The position numbers and the translations under genes were made by a program. From assembly GCF_024807655.1 (NCBI RefSeq), contig NZ_JANUCR010000005.1, positions 40,847-104,846 on the forward strand: 64,000 nucleotides of DNA, written 5' to 3'. A model generated the notes under the pieces. It was not told where the DNA came from. It made no database searches and was given only the letters and a program-made list of their open reading frames with translations. The DNA is from Methanococcus voltae. GTDB taxonomy: Archaea > AGJL01 > Methanococci > Methanococcales > Methanococcaceae. Of this stretch, positions 18,194 through 28,126 are shown one piece after another (position 1 is the first letter of the stretch; each line of letters starts with the position of its first letter).

Positions 18194-18787
18194 ATGCAAA
18201 AAACCCGTAAAAATTACAAAAGAGAATTTGAAGATTACGCTTATGTATTGGATTTTTTACCATACGGACATTGTGAAGATACAAGACCCAGTTATAAAAA
18301 AAGGGGCTTAGTACAGGCTTTTGGTGAAAAAAACTTTGTATTGATGGAATTAGAATTAAAAAATAATATTGATGTTGAATTAGCAGAAAAATTATATATT
18401 GGCAAACATAATCGTGAGAAAGTAAGCCATGTTTTAAAAATGTTGAAATATGAAGAATTATCAAGAACTTCTAAATTAGAATTGGTTTATGTAATAAAAG
18501 AAGCAATTTTTAATCAGGAAGGTAGGTTTATAAATTTTTTAAATAGTTGTGATGCAATAAGCTCAAGATTACATTCCTTACAAATACTACCCAGTATTGG
18601 AAAAACTGCAATGTGGAAAATAATTGAAGAAAGAGAAAAAAAGCCATTTGAAAGCTTTGACGATTTTGAAAAAAGAGTTCATAAACATAATATTGTAGAA
18701 GTAATTGCTCAAAGAATCGAAGAAGAACTAAAAGAACCACAAAAATACTATTTATTTGTAAGATGGAAAAATAATATTAACAAATAA
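18194..18787 (+). CDS. DUF655 family protein (putative RNA-binding, helix-hairpin-helix)
   Basis: A 197-residue archaeal protein of unknown biochemical role. The N-terminal part (EDYAYVLDFLPYG...VQAFGEKNFVLMELELK) looks like an OB-fold. The C-terminal part (LHSLQILPSIGKTAMWKIIEER) has a helix-hairpin-helix signature, so nucleic acid binding is likely. The family normally lies between rpoF and the dimethyladenosine transferase gene rsmA (ksgA), hinting at a role in ribosome biogenesis. Here rsmA does not follow. The start is ATG with ggggg about 7 nt upstream. Confidence 0.88.
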   Translation: MQKTRKNYKREFEDYAYVLDFLPYGHCEDTRPSYKKRGLVQAFGEKNFVLMELELKNNIDVELAEKLYIGKHNREKVSHVLKMLKYEELSRTSKLELVYVIKEAIFNQEGRFINFLNSCDAISSRLHSLQILPSIGKTAMWKIIEEREKKPFESFDDFEKRVHKHNIVEVIAQRIEEELKEPQKYYLFVRWKNNINK

Positions 18788-18981
18788 TATGATTCTTAAA
18801 AATATAATATAAAATTTTAAAATACTATTTTTTTAACATATTTCAAAAACTTTTGTAATATATTTTAATAATAAAATAACATACTAAACTGATAACAAAT
18901 ATTTGTATTAATTTGTATTATATTATGACATAGTATATCATATTAACCATATGTAATTTGCTCAATTAAAACGGTGATTTT

Positions 18982-20169
18982 TTGAAAATATTAATTCCTA
19001 CGATATATCATCCTTATCCAGGTGGAATATCCACACATGTTGAAAATTTAATTAAAAATATAAATCTAATTATTCAAGAAAATAAAAAAGAAAATGACGA
19101 TTTAACTTATAAAAAAATTGAATTTCACATATTAAATTATAAAAAAACGGAAAATATGGAAAAAATAGACTTTGATAAAAAAAAGAAAAATCAAAACGAT
19201 ATTAAAAACGTAATTATCCATGAAATCCCATTTATTAAAAAATTAAGGGGTCCTACTTACTTTTTAAATGGGTATAAAGAAGGCTCTAAAATAATCGAAG
19301 ATAATGATATAAACTTAATACATAGCCATTACGCATTTCCGCAGGGATTTTTAGGGGCTAAATTGAGTAATAAATATAAAATACCACATATTTTAACATT
19401 ACACGGTAGTGATGTTATGAAATTGTCAAAAAACCCCGTGGGAAAACCATTTTTTAAATACGCCATTAAAAATAGTACGGGAATAATTTGCATAAGTAAA
19501 TATTTAAAAAAAGAAATTCAAAATGAACAAAACATTTTAAAAATCACCCAATTATACAATGGAATAAATTTAGAACTATTTAATAACAAAAACATTTCTG
19601 ACGAGAATTATGGATTATATGTAGGAGCTTTTGTGGGGCAAAAAGGTATTAATACATTAATTAACTCCATAATACAAATAAACCAACAAATTGGGACTAA
19701 AAATAATTTTAAATACAAATTAGTAGGAAGCGGAAAAAAAATTAATGAAATTAAAGAATTAATTAAAAAGAATAATTTAAACAATATTGAAATACTCGGG
19801 CAAAAAAGCCAGTTTGAAGTTTCCGAACTAATTAAAAAGTGTAGCTTTTTAGTTTTACCATCTAACTCCGAAGGTATGGGTATTGTACTATTAGAAGCTA
19901 TGGCCTGCCAAAAACCAGTGATTGGTACATCTATCGGAGGAATTCCAGAATTGATTACTGAAAATTATAATGGTTATATCGTAAAATCAGGCGATAGTGA
20001 TTCTTTAGCAAATTCTATCTTAAAACTCATTGAAAATCCTAAAATTAGGGCAGAATTTGGAAATAATGGATATATACTCTCAAAAAAATACTCTTGGAAA
20101 AATAATGCCGAAGAAACCTTAAAATTATATCATAAATTAACAAATTGTAAAGTTAATGAAAAGTTATGA
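18982..20169 (+). CDS. Family 4 glycosyltransferase (GT-B)
   Basis: Transfers a sugar from a nucleotide donor. The 395 residues have the GT4 layout: an N-terminal HPYPGGISTHVENL acceptor loop, SHYAFPQGFLG, LTLHGSDV, the YVGAFVGQKGI start of the donor domain, and the E-x7-E motif in SEGMGIVLLEAMACQKPVIG followed by GGIPELI. Codons are very AT-rich and Lys/Asn-rich stretches occur. The start is TTG, with GGTGATTTT directly upstream. The acceptor (S-layer or archaellin N-glycan, lipid or other) cannot be told from the neighbours. Confidence 0.88.
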   Translation: MKILIPTIYHPYPGGISTHVENLIKNINLIIQENKKENDDLTYKKIEFHILNYKKTENMEKIDFDKKKKNQNDIKNVIIHEIPFIKKLRGPTYFLNGYKEGSKIIEDNDINLIHSHYAFPQGFLGAKLSNKYKIPHILTLHGSDVMKLSKNPVGKPFFKYAIKNSTGIICISKYLKKEIQNEQNILKITQLYNGINLELFNNKNISDENYGLYVGAFVGQKGINTLINSIIQINQQIGTKNNFKYKLVGSGKKINEIKELIKKNNLNNIEILGQKSQFEVSELIKKCSFLVLPSNSEGMGIVLLEAMACQKPVIGTSIGGIPELITENYNGYIVKSGDSDSLANSILKLIENPKIRAEFGNNGYILSKKYSWKNNAEETLKLYHKLTNCKVNEKL

Positions 20170-20372
20170 AAATTACATAATTCTCAAAATTATTTCAAAA
20201 ATGATTAATAATAAAAGCTTAAAAAGTATTAACAACAGCAAATTAAAAATTGGAATTAAAAATAAATAAAACCATAATAAAAAAAATAAAACTTAATATA
20301 ATAAAAAATATGGCTCTTAAACATATTAAAATTAAAAAAATCTAATGATAAAATTAAAAAAAGATAGATACT

Positions 20373-21092
20373 ATGATTCCATTTTTTTTAGACTTAAAAA
20401 ACTTCAAAGTACTTGTTTTTGGATATGGGGATGTTTCAAAACGAAGAATTTTAAAATTAATAGAAAGTAATGCAAATATTGATGTATATTCTCAAGAAAA
20501 CCCGTTTAATATATCTAAAAAGTATAATTATGAGTTTATAAGTTATACCGCTTGCAATATAAGTAAATTAACTACATACGAATTGGAAAATCTAATAAAA
20601 AAATACGATATTATTATAACCTGCGTTGATAAAAAAAATAACAAAAGAATAGTGGAAATTTCCAAAAATTTAAAGAAAATGGTATCTTCATCTACTTTTG
20701 AACCAGAAATAAACTTTATTATTCCTGCATTCTTTAAAAAAGACGATATTTGTTTTTCAATATATACGGGGGGCAAAAGTCCATTAATCGCCCGAGAAGT
20801 TAGAAAATTAGTTCAAAATTACCTGTCGGATTATAAATCGGAAATAGAACTACAAGAACAAATTCGAAATTTATTAAAGGATAATACATTAAGTTATTCT
20901 AAAACAGATGCAGATGATAACCTTAATTTTAAAAATCAAATCGATAGGAAAGAAATATTAGAATTAGCATTTAAAGATGAAAAATTTAAAGGAAAAATTT
21001 TAAATTTAATAGAAGAATATTTTAAAAATAACCAAGATAGCAAAATTAAAAAAATAATAAAAAATAATACTAAGGATAATAATCAAAATTAA
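20373..21092 (+). CDS. Precorrin-2 dehydrogenase (siroheme synthase N-terminal type)
   Basis: NAD-dependent oxidation of precorrin-2 to sirohydrochlorin, a step toward siroheme, F430 and cobamides. The 239 residues start [25 protein letters not shown], the Rossmann GxGxxxxR of the SirC/Met8p family, and include [34 protein letters not shown]. The C-terminal tail is Lys/Asn-rich. Its stop codon overlaps an ATG of the hemA frame by one base (TAATG). Placement before hemA indicates a tetrapyrrole operon. The ribosome site is weak. Confidence 0.9.
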   Translation: MIPFFLDLKNFKVLVFGYGDVSKRRILKLIESNANIDVYSQENPFNISKKYNYEFISYTACNISKLTTYELENLIKKYDIIITCVDKKNNKRIVEISKNLKKMVSSSTFEPEINFIIPAFFKKDDICFSIYTGGKSPLIAREVRKLVQNYLSDYKSEIELQEQIRNLLKDNTLSYSKTDADDNLNFKNQIDRKEILELAFKDEKFKGKILNLIEEYFKNNQDSKIKKIIKNNTKDNNQN

Positions 21093-21124
21093 TGATAATA
21101 AATTATGAAAATTCGGGTGTATAT

Positions 21125-22345
21125 ATGTTATTGTTTAAAGCCGACCATAAAACTTTTTCAATTGACGAATTAGAAAAATTAAGACAAAATGAAGAAGAAT
21201 TTTACAAAAAACATAAGCATTGTATATTGGTACAAACCTGCAATAGGATAGAAATATATTTTGATGATTTACAATACCAATGCATTAAAGAATGTAAAAA
21301 AGGACTAAACAATGACCAATATATGGCTAAATTACTTGAAGAATTCAAAAATTTTCAAATTATCCAAGGTAAAGACGCAATCATACATTTCTTAAAAGTA
21401 GCTTGTGGTATTGAATCGATGGTACTTGGGGAAGACCAAATTCTTGGACAGATTAAACGAAGTTTACAAACATCTAAAGAAAAAGGAAAATGTAGTAAAT
21501 ACTTAGAAATGGTTTTTTTAAAGGCTATCCATGTTGGTCAGCGAGTTAGGGTAGAAACTAAAATAAATGAAGGTAGTGTCTCTATTGGCAGTGCAGCATT
21601 GGAATTAGTTGAAAAAAACTTTGGTTTAGACAATAAAAATGTATTATTAATTGGTGCAGGGGAAATGGGGACTTTAGTTGCTAAAACACTTGCTGAAAAA
21701 AATATAAAAGCAGTTATAATATCTAACCGTACTTATGAACGTGCAGAAAGGCTTGCAAAAGAATTAAAAGGTATTGCAATTAATTTTGATAAATTAAAAG
21801 AAGCCATAAATTACAGCGATATAATCATATGTGCTACGGCATCACCACATACGATATTGCATAAAAAAGATATAGAAGATATCCAAAAATCTAACTCCGT
21901 GAGTGCTAAGATTATAGTTGATATAGCGAATCCTCGTGATGTAGAAGAAAGTGTTTCAGAGCTCGAAAACATTATATTGTATACAATCGATAACTTAAGG
22001 GAAGTTTCAGATACCAATTTGCAAAAAAGAATGGATGAAATGCCAAAAGTATATGAAATCATAACTCAAGAATATGAAATATTACTTAAAAATCTTGAAA
22101 AATTAGATATAGAGGAAATATTAAAAGATTTAAATAATTATTTAGAAGAAATTAGAGTTAAGGAATTAAATAAAGCTCTAAACTTAGTCAAAAATAACCC
22201 TGAAAAAGCCGAAGAAATATTTAAAAACTTTTCAAAATCAATTACTAAAAAAATTTCTCACGATTATGTAAATTATTCATGCAATACATCCAAAGATAAA
22301 CTTATTAACTCTATTTGGTGGAAAAATGAACAATATAAAAAATAA
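21125..22345 (+). CDS. hemA: Glutamyl-tRNA reductase
   Basis: First committed step of the C5 tetrapyrrole pathway: reduces glutamyl-tRNA to glutamate 1-semialdehyde with NADPH. The 406 residues include the nucleophilic Cys in QTCNRIEIY (C39), the [17 protein letters not shown] signature, [15 protein letters not shown], and the NADPH-binding LLIGAGEMG. The C-terminal dimerisation region is helical. The start is placed at ATG 21125, which has GGGTG five nt upstream and gives a normal N-terminus. ATG 21092 would add 11 residues and overlaps the preceding stop. The 3' end overlaps hmgA by 20 bp. Confidence 0.95.
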   Translation: MLLFKADHKTFSIDELEKLRQNEEEFYKKHKHCILVQTCNRIEIYFDDLQYQCIKECKKGLNNDQYMAKLLEEFKNFQIIQGKDAIIHFLKVACGIESMVLGEDQILGQIKRSLQTSKEKGKCSKYLEMVFLKAIHVGQRVRVETKINEGSVSIGSAALELVEKNFGLDNKNVLLIGAGEMGTLVAKTLAEKNIKAVIISNRTYERAERLAKELKGIAINFDKLKEAINYSDIIICATASPHTILHKKDIEDIQKSNSVSAKIIVDIANPRDVEESVSELENIILYTIDNLREVSDTNLQKRMDEMPKVYEIITQEYEILLKNLEKLDIEEILKDLNNYLEEIRVKELNKALNLVKNNPEKAEEIFKNFSKSITKKISHDYVNYSCNTSKDKLINSIWWKNEQYKK

Positions 22346-23615
22346 TAATGAAAATAAGGAAAATAATGAAAAAAATGTTGAATTTAAAGAAATTAAAACT
22401 AAAGAAATTGATGAAATAGTCGAAAAATTGATTAAAAAAGAAATAAAAGTGTATCAATTGGATAAATTAATTGGGGAAAAAAATGCAGTTATAGTTAGAA
22501 GAAATTATATTGAAAAACTATCAGGTGTAAAAACAGAACATATTGGACATTATACCCTTGATGAAAAACCTGCAATGCAAAAAAACATTGAAAATATGAT
22601 TGGTGCGGTTCAGGTTCCACTCGGATTTGCAGGCCCTTTAATTGTAAATGGAGAGTATGCACAGGGTGAATTTCAAATACCTTTGGCAACGACAGAAGGT
22701 GCATTGATTGCTTCAATAAATAGGGGTTGTAGCATTATTTCAAAATGCGGAGGCTCAAAAGCTCGAGTGATAGGGGATAAAATGACTCGTGCACCCATTA
22801 TTGCCACCAAATCTGTTGCAGATGCATTGGAATTAAAAAATTGGATTGAAGATAACTTTGATAAAATAAAAGAAGTTGCGGAAAGTACTACAAGACACGG
22901 TAAATTAATAAATGTATCGCCTGTAATAATAGTTGGAAAAAATGTTTATCCAAGATTTTGCTTCACAACCGGTGATGCAATGGGGATGAATATGGTCACA
23001 ATCGCTACAGAAAAAGTATGTGGACTATTAGAGCAGGAAATGGCTCAAAAAGGAATTATAATTAATACTGTTGCGTTAAGTGGTAATGTTTGTGTGGATA
23101 AAAAACCATCCGCAATTAACTTAATAGAAGGAAGGGGTAAAAGTATAGTGGCAGAAGTATTTTTAACCGAAGAAATGGTTAATACATATCTAAAAACTAC
23201 TTCAAAAGCTATAGAATATGTTAATACTAATAAAAACTTAATAGGTTCTGCAATTGTAAATTCATTAGGTTTCAACGCCCACTTTGCCAATGTAATTGGT
23301 GCTTTATTTTTAGCCACAGGTCAAGATGCTGCACACGTTGTAGAAGGTAGTATGGGAATAACTACTGCAGAATGTCAGGAAGATGGATTATATTTCTCAG
23401 TTACGTTGCCGGATGTACCAATAGCCACTATTGGTGGCGGTACGAGAGTGGAAACTCAACAGGAATGTTTAAAAATATTGGGATGTTCAGGCAATGGCAA
23501 TAGTAAAAAATTTGCAGAGATAGTTGCTTCAGCAGTTTTAGCAGGAGAATTATCCTTAGCCGGTGCTTTGGCAGCTGGCCATTTAGCCAAAGCACATTCG
23601 GAATTAGGAAGGTAA
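22326..23615 (+). CDS. hmgA: Hydroxymethylglutaryl-CoA reductase (class I)
   Basis: NADPH-dependent reduction of HMG-CoA to mevalonate for archaeal isoprenoid lipids. The 429 residues show the catalytic E124 in [21 protein letters not shown], the lysine in [11 protein letters not shown], the aspartate in [11 protein letters not shown], and the terminal His in [11 protein letters not shown] (H424). An Asn/Glu/Lys-rich N-terminal extension of about 20 residues precedes the domain. The ATG has GGTGG upstream inside hemA, and the two genes overlap by 20 bp, which suggests translational coupling. Class I assignment fits archaeal and eukaryotic enzymes. Confidence 0.97.
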   Translation: MNNIKNNNENKENNEKNVEFKEIKTKEIDEIVEKLIKKEIKVYQLDKLIGEKNAVIVRRNYIEKLSGVKTEHIGHYTLDEKPAMQKNIENMIGAVQVPLGFAGPLIVNGEYAQGEFQIPLATTEGALIASINRGCSIISKCGGSKARVIGDKMTRAPIIATKSVADALELKNWIEDNFDKIKEVAESTTRHGKLINVSPVIIVGKNVYPRFCFTTGDAMGMNMVTIATEKVCGLLEQEMAQKGIIINTVALSGNVCVDKKPSAINLIEGRGKSIVAEVFLTEEMVNTYLKTTSKAIEYVNTNKNLIGSAIVNSLGFNAHFANVIGALFLATGQDAAHVVEGSMGITTAECQEDGLYFSVTLPDVPIATIGGGTRVETQQECLKILGCSGNGNSKKFAEIVASAVLAGELSLAGALAAGHLAKAHSELGR

Positions 23616-24029
23616 ATTTATTATTGGCAATATAATTTACATATATTTACCCCCATTATTCTTTATTTATTCATTGCACGACAAATTACTATTTTATGTT
23701 AAACTAAATTAATTATAAAAATAGGGATTATTTTGGATATTATATATACTAATAGCCCCCATTAAATTATTCAAATATAACTATTTAATTGTCTCCAGTT
23801 ATTAATTAATAATATGATAATTTAAAAATTAAAATTGGACTGTTTAAATATTTTAAACTTATAAAGCTCAATAATTCTATTTTATCAAAATTTTACAAAA
23901 TAGTCTTATCATAATTAACAATATTTATGTCATATTACTTCAAAACCATATCAAAAATAGTATATGGGGTAAGAAATATAATACTAATGTAGACTATGTT
24001 GATTATATGAAGATTATAATGGGGATATT
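23616..24029. other. Intergenic region after hmgA
   Basis: 414 bp of AT-rich sequence with two cccccatta-like stretches (about 23651 and 23757) and several TATA-like runs. No coding frame or structured RNA is recognised. Confidence 0.55.
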
Positions 24030-24995
24030 ATGTTTAGCTTTTTAAAATCAAAAAAAACTATGGCAAATTACTTAAAAAATATCAAAAGCAATAATATACT
24101 CACAATTAGATTATCTGAACCAGTTAATTGCCTATTGGATTTTACATACAATTTTAAATGGCAAAGTAATTTTGATGAAAATCACGAAATAATGCCAAAT
24201 TCTAACATATCATACAAAAAATTGGTTGAATTTATAAAAAACCCCGAAAATATTATAGTTATCGAAGGTAATGTTGGAAAGAGATTTTGTAGTTCATTAG
24301 GTGCTGATTTAATGTACTTCGGAGGCTCTGGAAATATTACGGATGTAGGTACAGTTGTAATTAATGGAAATATCGACACAAGATGTGGTATAAGCATGGT
24401 TTCTGGCATAATATATCAAAATAAAAAATATAGGATTAAAGAACCTATGGGTAATATACTAGAAATTGAAAGCGATATTAAAGATTATAGAAAATATGTG
24501 TCGATTACCGATTTCTTAAAAAACGGTAATTCCAAAGGTTATAAATTATTGAAGCCAAATAAATTAATCTCTGAAAATTTAATAATATCAGATAATATAT
24601 TACGAGATACAATAGGTGCTAGACTTGATGAAGACTACATAATAACTGTTGAAGGTAATGTAGATTTAAGTACCGGTATATTGATGAAAAAAGGCAAAGT
24701 TATTGTAAATGGGGATGCAGGTAAAAATACAGGTGCAGTATTGAGGGGAGGTACAGTTATAATTAATGGAAAAACAGCGGATTTTACCGGCTCTGATATG
24801 AAAGATGGAAATATCCTTATAAAAGAAGATGCTGGCAAATATTTAGCAGCTAAAGCTAAAAATGGCCACATATATTCAAAAACTGGAAGTTCAATACCTC
24901 CATTTAAAAAGTGTCCATTGAATGAATTTGATAAAAAACTTTTAAAAAGCAATGGATTCTCAGATTTAAAAAATTATTCAAAATTTTCCAAATAA
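24030..24995 (+). CDS. GXGXG beta-helix protein, FwdC-like
   Basis: A 321-residue protein with repeated G-x-G segments ([69 protein letters not shown]). These form the parallel beta-helix of FwdC, the formylmethanofuran dehydrogenase subunit, and of the third domain of glutamate synthase. It is longer than a typical FwdC (about 270), and its repeats are split into two blocks by a central stretch. No other fwd subunit is adjacent, so it may be a divergent FwdC, a paralogue or a scaffold. The family is well supported; the function is not assigned. Confidence 0.75.
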   Translation: MFSFLKSKKTMANYLKNIKSNNILTIRLSEPVNCLLDFTYNFKWQSNFDENHEIMPNSNISYKKLVEFIKNPENIIVIEGNVGKRFCSSLGADLMYFGGSGNITDVGTVVINGNIDTRCGISMVSGIIYQNKKYRIKEPMGNILEIESDIKDYRKYVSITDFLKNGNSKGYKLLKPNKLISENLIISDNILRDTIGARLDEDYIITVEGNVDLSTGILMKKGKVIVNGDAGKNTGAVLRGGTVIINGKTADFTGSDMKDGNILIKEDAGKYLAAKAKNGHIYSKTGSSIPPFKKCPLNEFDKKLLKSNGFSDLKNYSKFSK

Positions 24996-25214
24996 AATAT
25001 ATAAAAACTTAAAAATTTAAAATTAAATTAATTTAACCATATAACTATCTTGAATACTAATCATTAAATTTTGTTTTAATTTTGTTTTGTATGATATATA
25101 CAATAGAGTAATAGCTTTAAAAATAATTTGATAAATAACATTATCAAAAAAGAAATATATTATAAACATTAACTATAGTAGTATATTTAAATGTATAAAT
25201 ATTTCCGTCGTTTA

Positions 25215-25222
25215 TTAAAAAA
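25215..25222 (-). terminator. Oligo-T end of tRNA-Thr(GGT)
   Basis: Seven T residues on the minus strand directly follow the discriminator base. Confidence 0.5.
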
Positions 25223-25296
25223 AGCCTCAGGCGGGGTTTGAACCCGCGGCCTCCTGCTTACCAAGCAGGCGCTCTACCAGGCTGAGCCACTGAGGC
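25223..25296 (-). tRNA. tRNA-Thr (anticodon GGT)
   Basis: 74 nt. The acceptor GCCTCAG pairs with CTGAGGC, with discriminator T. The anticodon loop TTGGTAA sits on CCTGC/GCAGG, and the T loop is TTCAAAC. Its 5' half is nearly the same as the Thr(TGT) gene at 9684-9757. Confidence 0.97.
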
Positions 25297-25304
25297 ATTA
25301 ACAT

Positions 25305-25337
25305 CTAACTTCAATAAGACATTTTAAATATATATAG
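25305..25337 (-). promoter_or_regulatory. Promoter of tRNA-Thr(GGT)
   Basis: On the minus strand a TATATATA run (about 25330-25337) is followed by CTTATTGAAGTTAG (25305-25318) at transcription-start distance. A nearly identical start-site element precedes the divergent tRNA-Gln gene. Confidence 0.6.
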
Positions 25338-25339
25338 TT

Positions 25340-25360
25340 TTCGGTAGTTGGACTATCGAA
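25340..25360. promoter_or_regulatory. 8-bp inverted repeat between divergent tRNA promoters
   Basis: Arms ttcggtag and ctatcgaa (one G-T mismatch) are separated by five bases. The repeat lies exactly between the TATA boxes of the tRNA-Thr and tRNA-Gln genes. It could bind a protein or be fortuitous. Confidence 0.4.
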
Positions 25361-25363
25361 ACA

Positions 25364-25413
25364 TTTATATATAATAAATACCATTCCTATTATGAAGTTA
25401 GTTAAAACTAACT
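25364..25413 (+). promoter_or_regulatory. Promoter and leader of tRNA-Gln
   Basis: TTTATATATAAT (25364-25375) lies about 23 nt before the start-site element TTATGAAGTTAG (25390-25401). The leader then forms a hairpin with arms agttag and ctaact (25396-25413). Mature tRNA begins at 25429, so a leader of about 35 nt must be removed by RNase P. Confidence 0.6.
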
Positions 25414-25428
25414 CTTTCGATGCAATAT

Positions 25429-25501
25429 AGCCCGGTAGTGTAGAGGCCAATCATTCGGGTCTTTGGAACCTGAGACCGCGGTTCGAATCCGCGCCGGGCT
25501 A
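25429..25501 (+). tRNA. tRNA-Gln (anticodon TTG)
   Basis: 73 nt. The acceptor AGCCCGG pairs with CCGGGCT, with discriminator A. The anticodon loop CTTTGGA sits on CGGGT/ACCTG with one wobble, and the T loop is TTCGAAT. CCA is not encoded. A T-rich terminator follows at 25503-25512. Confidence 0.96.
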
Positions 25502-25601
25502 CTTTTTATTTTAAGAATATATATTTATAAATTTAAATTAATAAATCTATTTTTAAGTTATAATTTAATATTTAAAAAATAAAAACTAAAAAAGTTAAAA
25601 T

Positions 25602-26711
25602 TTAATGTTTCTCTAAAATTTCAAAATCTACACCGTGTCCATATAAAAATAACAATAAACTGGCGGGTACTTCTTTACTTTCTTTATCATATCGTTCATT
25701 TTTAATAATAACGTCATTTATTTCAGAATTTATCTTTATATCATAATAAGATTTAGAGAACTCCGAAAATATGGCATCAGACAATGGTTCAAAAAAACCG
25801 GTAGATAACGTATTATATTTTATCTCCTTGGCCATAAAACCCGTAAATCCATGTAAAGAGCCAACCATCCTTAAAAGCCGAATATCATCGTCCATCACTT
25901 TTTCGTCTAATTCCAGCCTATTTTTAGTTTTATCGATTATATTAAGTAGTATAGGCTTAGATTTTTCCCTATTGACTTTGTTTAATTCCTTATCCCAATT
26001 TTTAGTATTTTCAAATGATTTAGTGGCAAATTTATTCTTTTTAAATTTATCAATTAAAATCTTTTTCCAGGAATTTCCCATTTGATTTAGATTTAAATTT
26101 TTTCCTAAGATAAACTCAATAAAATATCGACGCTCATCCTTACCCCAATGTTCAATTTCTTCCTTAAGTTGTTCATTTTTTGGGTCGATATATATGTGAT
26201 ATCCCCTATTACCTGAAAAAACTATTTTTAAATCGTTTTTAGAAAATCCAAAAAATGGAGTTAAAAATTCATCAATTAATATGAGAGTTTGATTTTTAGC
26301 TTCTTCCAAACAATGTTCACATAACCAATTTTCATCGTGTTTACATTTTTCAGTCTTATGAGTATCTATATCAAACGCTATTTCTCGCCTAAATAGTTTC
26401 TTTTGATTAGCACCCCCCATATTTTCAGGGTGTTCCATATAAGATAATGACTTGTACAAATGTAATGGGGAATTATTAAGCACCCATTTTAAGTAATCGA
26501 CACTACGTTCAAAACAGATGTTCCTATTATCAACCTTTTTTGTAATTCCAAATCCTATTTCACGATGAGGTAAGTCTTTAGGTATTTCTAACCACTTTCT
26601 TTTTACCGCATATTTGTAATACTCAGAATATAATCCAAATACTTCTTTCAATACGATATTTTCGTCATTAGTACTTTTAGCCAAACTTTGGTTTTTAATT
26701 GTTTTTCCCAT
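25602..26711 (-). CDS. priS: DNA primase small (catalytic) subunit PriS
   Basis: Synthesises primers for replication together with PriL. The 369 residues show the catalytic D114 and D116 in REIAFDIDTH, a zinc knuckle (C123, H125, C131, C134), and the SGNRGYHIYI nucleotide-binding motif. A later acidic residue in MVGSLHGFTG context matches archaeal primases. Its partner gene, priL, is 20 kb away at 46899. No good ribosome site precedes the ATG, and a TTTAAAAA-like TATA box lies about 23-25 nt upstream, so the transcript may be leaderless. Confidence 0.95.
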   Translation of the reverse strand: MGKTIKNQSLAKSTNDENIVLKEVFGLYSEYYKYAVKRKWLEIPKDLPHREIGFGITKKVDNRNICFERSVDYLKWVLNNSPLHLYKSLSYMEHPENMGGANQKKLFRREIAFDIDTHKTEKCKHDENWLCEHCLEEAKNQTLILIDEFLTPFFGFSKNDLKIVFSGNRGYHIYIDPKNEQLKEEIEHWGKDERRYFIEFILGKNLNLNQMGNSWKKILIDKFKKNKFATKSFENTKNWDKELNKVNREKSKPILLNIIDKTKNRLELDEKVMDDDIRLLRMVGSLHGFTGFMAKEIKYNTLSTGFFEPLSDAIFSEFSKSYYDIKINSEINDVIIKNERYDKESKEVPASLLLFLYGHGVDFEILEKH

Positions 26712-26947
26712 ATTATCTTAGATTTACACTTTTTAAATTACTATAATGGTAGTTATAATCAAATTTGAAATATCATTGATATATAATGTTTTATATATTT
26801 TATAATTATATTAGTCATATTATATTACTTAATACATATGTTTGCACCATAATCAATTAAATATTGATAACTTTCGTATAAAACTATAAAAAATGTTTAA
26901 ATTAAAGATAATTAAAAATAATTAAAAATATCTTAAGAGGGATTTTT

Positions 26948-27949
26948 ATTAAAATTATTGGCGTAGATATTGGCGGAGCAAATACTAAAATCACTGAAAT
27001 CGACGAAAACGGAAAACATATTATAAAACATATTTACTTACCAATGTGGAAAGAAAACCATAGATTAACCGAAGTTCTTAAACAAAATTGTCCAGAATCA
27101 GATTTTAAGGTAGCTTTAGTTATGACTGCAGAACTTGCAGATTCATACGCCACGAAGGAAGAGGGCGTTATTGCAATACTTGACGCAGTTGCAGAAGCCT
27201 ATTCTAACAAAATACCTATTGAAAATATAAGTGTTTTTGATACGGAAGGGAACTTTATAAGCGTAGATGAAGCTAAAATTAATCATATGAAAGTTTCTGC
27301 ATCAAATTGGATGGCTACAGCAGAATTAGTAAAAGAAATCAACGAAAATTGTATATTTGTGGATATGGGCTCCACAACCACGGATATAATACCCATAAAA
27401 AATGGCAAAGTATTGGCAAACGATAATGACTTAGAAAGACTTATGAACAACGAATTATTATATGTCGGTACATTGCGAACCCCATTGTCATTTTTAGCAA
27501 ATCAGATTAATTTTAGAGGCGTTTTATCCAATGTATCCTCAGAATACTTTGCAATAACCGGGGATGTGTCCATAATTATGGATAAAATATCCGAAAATGA
27601 ATATACTTGCGAAACTGCCGATGGTAAATCTACAAGTGTAGAAGATAGCTTAATTAGGATATCTAAAGTATTATGTACAGATTTAAACCAAATATCAAAA
27701 GAAGAAGCTGTAAAAATTGCAGAAGAATATTATGATATTTGGAAAAATTTAATAAAAACTAATGTATCATTAGTTTCTTCAAAATATGATTTAAAAGATG
27801 TTATAATTACAGGATTAGGTGAAAAGATATTAATAGATTCGTTAAACTCGGATTATACCATTAAATCAATTACTGAAATATATGATAAAGACGTAAGTTT
27901 AGCTACTCCTAGTTATGCGGTTGCAAAACTTATGTACGATAATTTATAA
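26948..27949 (+). CDS. mfnF: Methanofuran biosynthesis protein MfnF-like (H4MPT-linked C1 family), apparent ATT start
   Basis: Kinase/hydantoinase-fold enzyme; MfnF condenses gamma-glutamyltyramine with the aminomethylfuran phosphate in methanofuran synthesis. The 333-residue reading needs an upstream start: residues 2-12, KIIGVDIGGAN, form the phosphate-binding loop, followed later by IFVDMGSTTTDIIPI and the GTLRTPL segment. Between the in-frame TAA at 26909 and the first ATG (27044) there is no ATG, GTG or TTG. GAGGG (26937-26941) lies 6 nt before ATT 26948, which is the best start. Starting at 27044 would delete the conserved loop. No close operon partner is present. Confidence 0.85.
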   Translation: MKIIGVDIGGANTKITEIDENGKHIIKHIYLPMWKENHRLTEVLKQNCPESDFKVALVMTAELADSYATKEEGVIAILDAVAEAYSNKIPIENISVFDTEGNFISVDEAKINHMKVSASNWMATAELVKEINENCIFVDMGSTTTDIIPIKNGKVLANDNDLERLMNNELLYVGTLRTPLSFLANQINFRGVLSNVSSEYFAITGDVSIIMDKISENEYTCETADGKSTSVEDSLIRISKVLCTDLNQISKEEAVKIAEEYYDIWKNLIKTNVSLVSSKYDLKDVIITGLGEKILIDSLNSDYTIKSITEIYDKDVSLATPSYAVAKLMYDNL

Positions 27950-28126
27950 ACTAAAAAAAAATAAAAAGTATAAAATAAATTATAAAATAATTTAAAAAAA
28001 TGAAAGATATAAATATATAATAAAATAATGGAATAGTTAATAAATTAAAATAAATGGTATACACATATTAGCTAAATTAAAATTATAATTCAATTAACAT
28101 ATATATTATTAGATATCGGTGATTAT

